Source: a bacterium | Lineage (GTDB): Bacteria; Cyanobacteriota; Vampirovibrionia; Gastranaerophilales; UBA9971 | DNA: 28,091 nucleotides | Assembly: GCA_037147175.1 (NCBI GenBank) | Contig: JBAWVS010000029.1 | Coordinates: 1-28,091 of the forward strand | Reading direction: 5' to 3' | In this document: piece after piece, positions 25,435-28,091 of the stretch | How the letters are laid out: each line of letters begins with the position of its first letter | Position numbering within the stretch: position 1 is the stretch's first letter | Translations under genes and position numbers: made by a program | Notes under the pieces: model-generated | Seen by the model: only the letters and a program-made list of their open reading frames with translations | Told to the model about the DNA's origin: nothing | The model's database searches: none

Positions 25435-25857
25435 ATGAAAAAAAATGAAACCTTAGCCCAGTTTATTTCATCTACAAGAGAAAATATGGGTTATTCTCAA
25501 AAAGGTCTTGCGATTAAAGCAAATATAGACATTTCCTTGATTGATGACATAGAATCAGGACGGGAATTGTTTTTATCAACAACTGCAAGACAAAAACTAG
25601 CGTCAGCATTAAAACTTAGTGCAAGTCGAATAAAAATACTCGAAAAACAACCCAAATCGAGTGCTGCTGATTTTGAACTTTCAGACAAAATCGATGAATT
25701 AAAATTACGCATACTTAATGAAGGACTTAAAGGGCATTCTTGTCCGGTATGCAATTCCGAACTTATTTGCAGGGTATCGGTAATGTATGATATAGAGGAT
25801 AATATTATTAGACATCCCAAATCTTACTGCTCAAAATGTCCTTTTCAAATTAAATAA
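25435..25857 (+). CDS. XRE-family regulator fused to a zinc ribbon
   Basis: A 140-aa protein. Residues about 6-66 form an XRE/Cro helix-turn-helix (TRENMGYSQKGLAIKANIDISLIDDIESGR). The C-terminus holds a zinc-ribbon-like knuckle pair, CPVC (103-106) and CSKC (132-135), with an extra Cys112. This suits a DNA-binding switch that reads metal or redox state, or a protein docking module. It is divergent from the one-carbon module with 145 bases between, the classic place for its regulator, but no direct evidence ties them. ATG 25435 has a weak AGGG site. Its stop codon lies inside the end of an inserted repeat element. Confidence 0.75.
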   Translation: MKKNETLAQFISSTRENMGYSQKGLAIKANIDISLIDDIESGRELFLSTTARQKLASALKLSASRIKILEKQPKSSAADFELSDKIDELKLRILNEGLKGHSCPVCNSELICRVSVMYDIEDNIIRHPKSYCSKCPFQIK

Positions 25858-25992
25858 CTCGAATTGCTAATTAAATTTACGCGTCACTGCGAGAAGAGGC
25901 TTTAGACTCGACGAAGCAATCCATTTTATTTTTTATAGATTGCTTCGCTTTGCTCGCAATGACAATTTTGGCGTTTTAGCAATTCGAGTTAT
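25854..25992. mobile_element. 139-bp MITE/REP-like element with perfect terminal inverted repeats
   Basis: ATAACTCGAATTGCTAA (25854-25870) and its exact reverse complement (25976-25992) form 17-base ends. Nested inside are GTCACTGCGAG / CTCGCAATGAC (25883-25893, 25953-25963) and CGAAGCAATC / GATTGCTTCG (25912-25921, 25938-25947). The whole can fold into a long hairpin. It carries no gene. The left end overlaps the stop codon of the XRE/zinc-ribbon gene. The core GTCATTGCGAG-GAAGCAATC motif is a widely distributed intergenic repeat in bacteria. Confidence 0.75.
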
Positions 25993-26010
25993 ATAGAAAA
26001 TCTTTCAATA

Positions 26011-26035
26011 AAAAAAGCTGCAATGCAGCTTTTTT
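26011..26035. terminator. Bidirectional intrinsic terminator
   Basis: AAAAAAGCTGC (26011-26021) and GCAGCTTTTTT (26025-26035) pair over 11 bases with a 3-base loop, with A and T runs on both sides. It serves the convergent XRE/zinc-ribbon gene and ICMT-like gene. Confidence 0.88.
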
Positions 26036-26054
26036 CGTTTATAAATAAATTATA

Positions 26055-26684
26055 TTAAATAATCTTGAAAAATACGGGTAAAACATTAAAAGAGTGCAGT
26101 CCCTGTATAATTTCCAGAATTAAATAAACCCAGAAGAACCACGCTACATCAAAGAATGTTTTACGAAAAGCATGCGGTTTGATTTCATAAACTTCGGGCT
26201 CGTCTAAAAGTGAAAAATTCGGTATTAGTCTTGGAACTTTTGCCATATATTCCGCTAGATTATCTGTATGGAATCTTTCAAGCGTTTTTTCTTCATCCAG
26301 AATAGTTGGTAAATAATTAAACATAAACATAAAAATTATTAATAGTAGCCCTGTAAAACTTCCTGCCGTGAGAGCTATGCCTATTACGCCAAGAAAACTG
26401 AAGAAATAAAGGGGATTTCTAACTACCGAGTAAGGCCCTTTGGTTACAAGAGTGAATGTTTTATTTCCGCAAAGGTAAACAGCAGACCATAATCTTCCTA
26501 AAACACAAATAGTAACAAATATAAGCCCTAATGATTGCAAAGTCAGTGCTAACCAGCCTGCATAAGGTTTCTGCGCCCATATATTTTCCGAAAATAAAAA
26601 TATAATTATAAGAGAAACTCCAAAAATCTTTGAAATAAAAATTCTATACCTTGCAAACCACTCTAAAACAGGTTTTGAACACAT
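26055..26684 (-). CDS. ICMT/PEMT-family membrane methyltransferase
   Basis: A 209-aa polytopic membrane protein with about five hydrophobic segments (roughly 16-31, 44-66, 95-124 as one or two, and 175-200). The family signature is present: TKGPYSVVRNPLYF (81-94) followed by DEEKTLERF (130-138) and the loop YMAKVPRLIP, which together bind S-adenosylmethionine. Bacterial members methylate lipids, isoprenoid-derived groups or small thiols; the substrate cannot be told from sequence. It is a single gene with a good AAGGG site before ATG 26684, ending at a bidirectional terminator. NnrU-type isomerase relatives are less likely. Confidence 0.85.
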   Translation of the reverse strand: MCSKPVLEWFARYRIFISKIFGVSLIIIFLFSENIWAQKPYAGWLALTLQSLGLIFVTICVLGRLWSAVYLCGNKTFTLVTKGPYSVVRNPLYFFSFLGVIGIALTAGSFTGLLLIIFMFMFNYLPTILDEEKTLERFHTDNLAEYMAKVPRLIPNFSLLDEPEVYEIKPHAFRKTFFDVAWFFWVYLILEIIQGLHSFNVLPVFFKII

Positions 26685-26794
26685 TTTATAATCCCTTTCA
26701 GCTTAAAATTTTAAAACTACTTCCCAGATAAATAAGTTTAGTTTAAAAAAAAACTAATAGGAATTATTTTTTACGATATATAAATTTTAATGCG

Positions 26795-26831
26795 TTCTGT
26801 AATTCAGAATAAAACTTATTAAATGTATAAT
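26795..26831 (+). promoter_or_regulatory. Promoter of ald with overlapping dyad
   Basis: A perfect -10 TATAAT (26826-26831) lies 17 bases from TTCAGA (26803-26808), about 50 bases before the ald start. The -35 falls within the dyad TTCTG-TAATT-CAGAA (26795-26809), a possible repressor or activator site. Confidence 0.5.
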
Positions 26832-26880
26832 TAATTTTATTGAAGATCTTGATTAGTTTAGAAATAAGAAGGACAAAAAA

Positions 26881-27993
26881 ATGATTATTGGTATTCCAAA
26901 GGAAATTAAGGCTCAAGAAGAAAGGGTTGCTATCACACCTGCAGGAGTGGAAACGCTTAAAAAAGCGGGTCATACAGTTTTGATCGAAAAACATGCCGGA
27001 CTCGGCAGTGGTTTTCTAAACGAAGATTTTGTAAAAGCTGGTGCAGAAATTCTTGAAACACCTCAAGAAATATTTGAAAAAGCAGATATGATACTAAAAG
27101 TCAAAGAGCCGCTTCCTGAAGAATATAATCTTTTGAGGGAAGGACAGATTTTATTTACTTATCTTCACCTTGCCGCAGAAGCACGCCTTGTACAGGCGCT
27201 TTTAGAAAAAAAAGTAACAGGTATTGCTTATGAAACAGTCCAGCTGGATGACAATTCTCTTCCTCTATTAACACCTATGAGCGAAGTTGCAGGACGTATG
27301 TCCGTCCAAATAGCTTCAAGACTGCTTGAAAAATATTATGGAGGAATGGGAGTTCTTATGGGTGGAGTCCCTGGAACACCTCCGGCTAATGTTGTAATTA
27401 TAGGCGGCGGAATCGTAGGAGCTAATGCAGCTAAAATGGCCATGGGATTGAGAGCAAATGTTACTTTGCTTGATGTTAATCTAGACAGAATGCGCTATTT
27501 GAATGATATTTACGCGGAGAGCCTTACCACTATTTTTTCTAATTCATATACAATACGCGAACAGGTGAAAAAAGCGGATGTTGTTATAGGTGCGGTTCTT
27601 ATCCCCGGTGCAAAAGCTCCTAAACTTGTTACAGAAGATATGGTTCAAAAAATGAAACCGGGTTCTGTAATACTTGATGTGGCAATAGATCAGGGCGGTT
27701 GTATTGAAACAATAGACAGGGTTACGACTCACGAAAATCCTACTTTTGTAAAATACGGTGTAATTCATTATTCCGTGGCAAATATGCCCGGTGCTGTTCC
27801 GAGAACTTCAACGATTGCACTGACAAATGCGACTTTGCCTTATACGATTAAGCTTGCTAACAAAGGAATGAATGCTGTAAAAGAGAATAAAGCTCTTGCA
27901 AAGGGAGTAAACACCTTTAAAGGTCATTTAACATATGAAGGTGTTGCAACTTCACTTAATCTTGCATACAAACCTCTAGAAGAATTGATTTAG
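26881..27993 (+). CDS. ald: Alanine dehydrogenase
   Basis: Interconverts L-alanine and pyruvate plus ammonia with NAD, for nitrogen assimilation or alanine catabolism. The 370 residues have the usual length. Active-site residues are Arg15 (ERVAITP), Lys75 (LKVKEP), His96 (YLHLAAE) and Asp270 (DVAIDQGG). The NAD loop is VIIGGGIVGANAA (172-184). These positions agree exactly with characterised family members. AAGGA with a 7-base spacer precedes ATG 26881. No Lrp-type regulator is adjacent; a dyad over the -35 region suggests control by an unlinked factor. Confidence 0.97.
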   Translation: MIIGIPKEIKAQEERVAITPAGVETLKKAGHTVLIEKHAGLGSGFLNEDFVKAGAEILETPQEIFEKADMILKVKEPLPEEYNLLREGQILFTYLHLAAEARLVQALLEKKVTGIAYETVQLDDNSLPLLTPMSEVAGRMSVQIASRLLEKYYGGMGVLMGGVPGTPPANVVIIGGGIVGANAAKMAMGLRANVTLLDVNLDRMRYLNDIYAESLTTIFSNSYTIREQVKKADVVIGAVLIPGAKAPKLVTEDMVQKMKPGSVILDVAIDQGGCIETIDRVTTHENPTFVKYGVIHYSVANMPGAVPRTSTIALTNATLPYTIKLANKGMNAVKENKALAKGVNTFKGHLTYEGVATSLNLAYKPLEELI

Positions 27994-28000
27994 AAGCTGT

Positions 28001-28037
28001 CTTGTTAAAATAAAAATCGCCTCATGCTTTTAACAAG
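28001..28037 (+). terminator. Possible weak terminator after ald
   Basis: CTTGTTAAAA (28001-28010) and TTTTAACAAG (28028-28037) form a 10-bp stem with a 17-base loop right after the ald stop. There is no U tract, so termination here is uncertain. Confidence 0.35.
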
Positions 28038-28091
28038 CTAGTGCATTGTTAATTTAATTTATTAGGATAAAGTTTTTTTAACTTAATTCTT

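Noticed and set aside
21231-25992. The palindromic repeats as a CRISPR array
   Set aside because: Copies are few, irregularly spaced, diverged and self-complementary, with no regular spacers and no cas genes.

Overview
The window reads as an ordinary chromosomal stretch of a low-GC, AT-rich bacterium with a Gram-negative-type envelope. The evidence is a transmembrane chemoreceptor, a secreted parvulin with a signal peptide and a membrane-anchored LysM protein. UGA is used as a stop, so the code is standard bacterial. A small DprA-like SLOG protein of the type common in cyanobacteria hints at the cyanobacterial side lineage (Vampirovibrionia/Melainabacteria) or a nearby phylum such as Margulisbacteria. 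That placement is inference and needs a marker-gene tree. TTG start codons are frequent (cheA, cheR, the HPt-like gene, the core-MetE gene and a small 87-aa gene).

Layout. 1-1400: an orphan UmuD-like S24 peptidase, then about 950 bases with no intact gene that hold a frameshifted, possibly Mu-type transposase remnant and three 12-base palindromes. 1402-1783: a tRNA-Pro/Gly/His operon with a near-consensus promoter. 1853-5057: divergent dprA-like and pcrA genes. 5067-15527: a twelve-gene chemosensory cluster on the minus strand, transcribed cheY1-cheX1-cheX2-cheY2-cheA-cheW-mcp-[terminator]-cheR-cheY3-HPt-like-cheD-cheB. Its CheA carries three phospho-acceptor domains, and a fourth, degenerate HPt-like domain is a separate gene. 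Between cheD and cheB lies the decayed 3' end of a second chemoreceptor gene. 16066-21172: a CxC/His-rich small protein, purine nucleoside phosphorylase, a pair of leaderless Asn-rich proteins (one with a lysozyme-like C-terminus), an 87-aa unknown, a LysM membrane protein, a secreted parvulin and tRNA-Cys. 21232-25857: a one-carbon module on the minus strand (core-MetE-like, CooC/AcsF-like, folD, acsE-like), divergent from an XRE-plus-zinc-ribbon regulator. 25854-28091: a mobile-looking inverted repeat element, an ICMT/PEMT-type membrane methyltransferase and alanine dehydrogenase.

How the genes work together. The che cluster holds a complete core signalling circuit: receptor, CheW, CheA kinase, three single-domain response regulators, two CheX-type phosphatases, CheR/CheB methylation and CheD deamidation. 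No flagellar or pilus gene is present, so the output is unknown. The one-carbon module would take folate C1 units to methyl-THF (with a MetF not seen here), pass the methyl to a corrinoid protein through AcsE, and possibly on to homocysteine through the core-MetE protein. This would make methionine without folate-dependent MetE or MetH. The strongest candidates for something undescribed are the multi-HPt chemosensory design, this methyl-transfer module with its divergent XRE/zinc-ribbon regulator, and the leaderless lysozyme-like pair.
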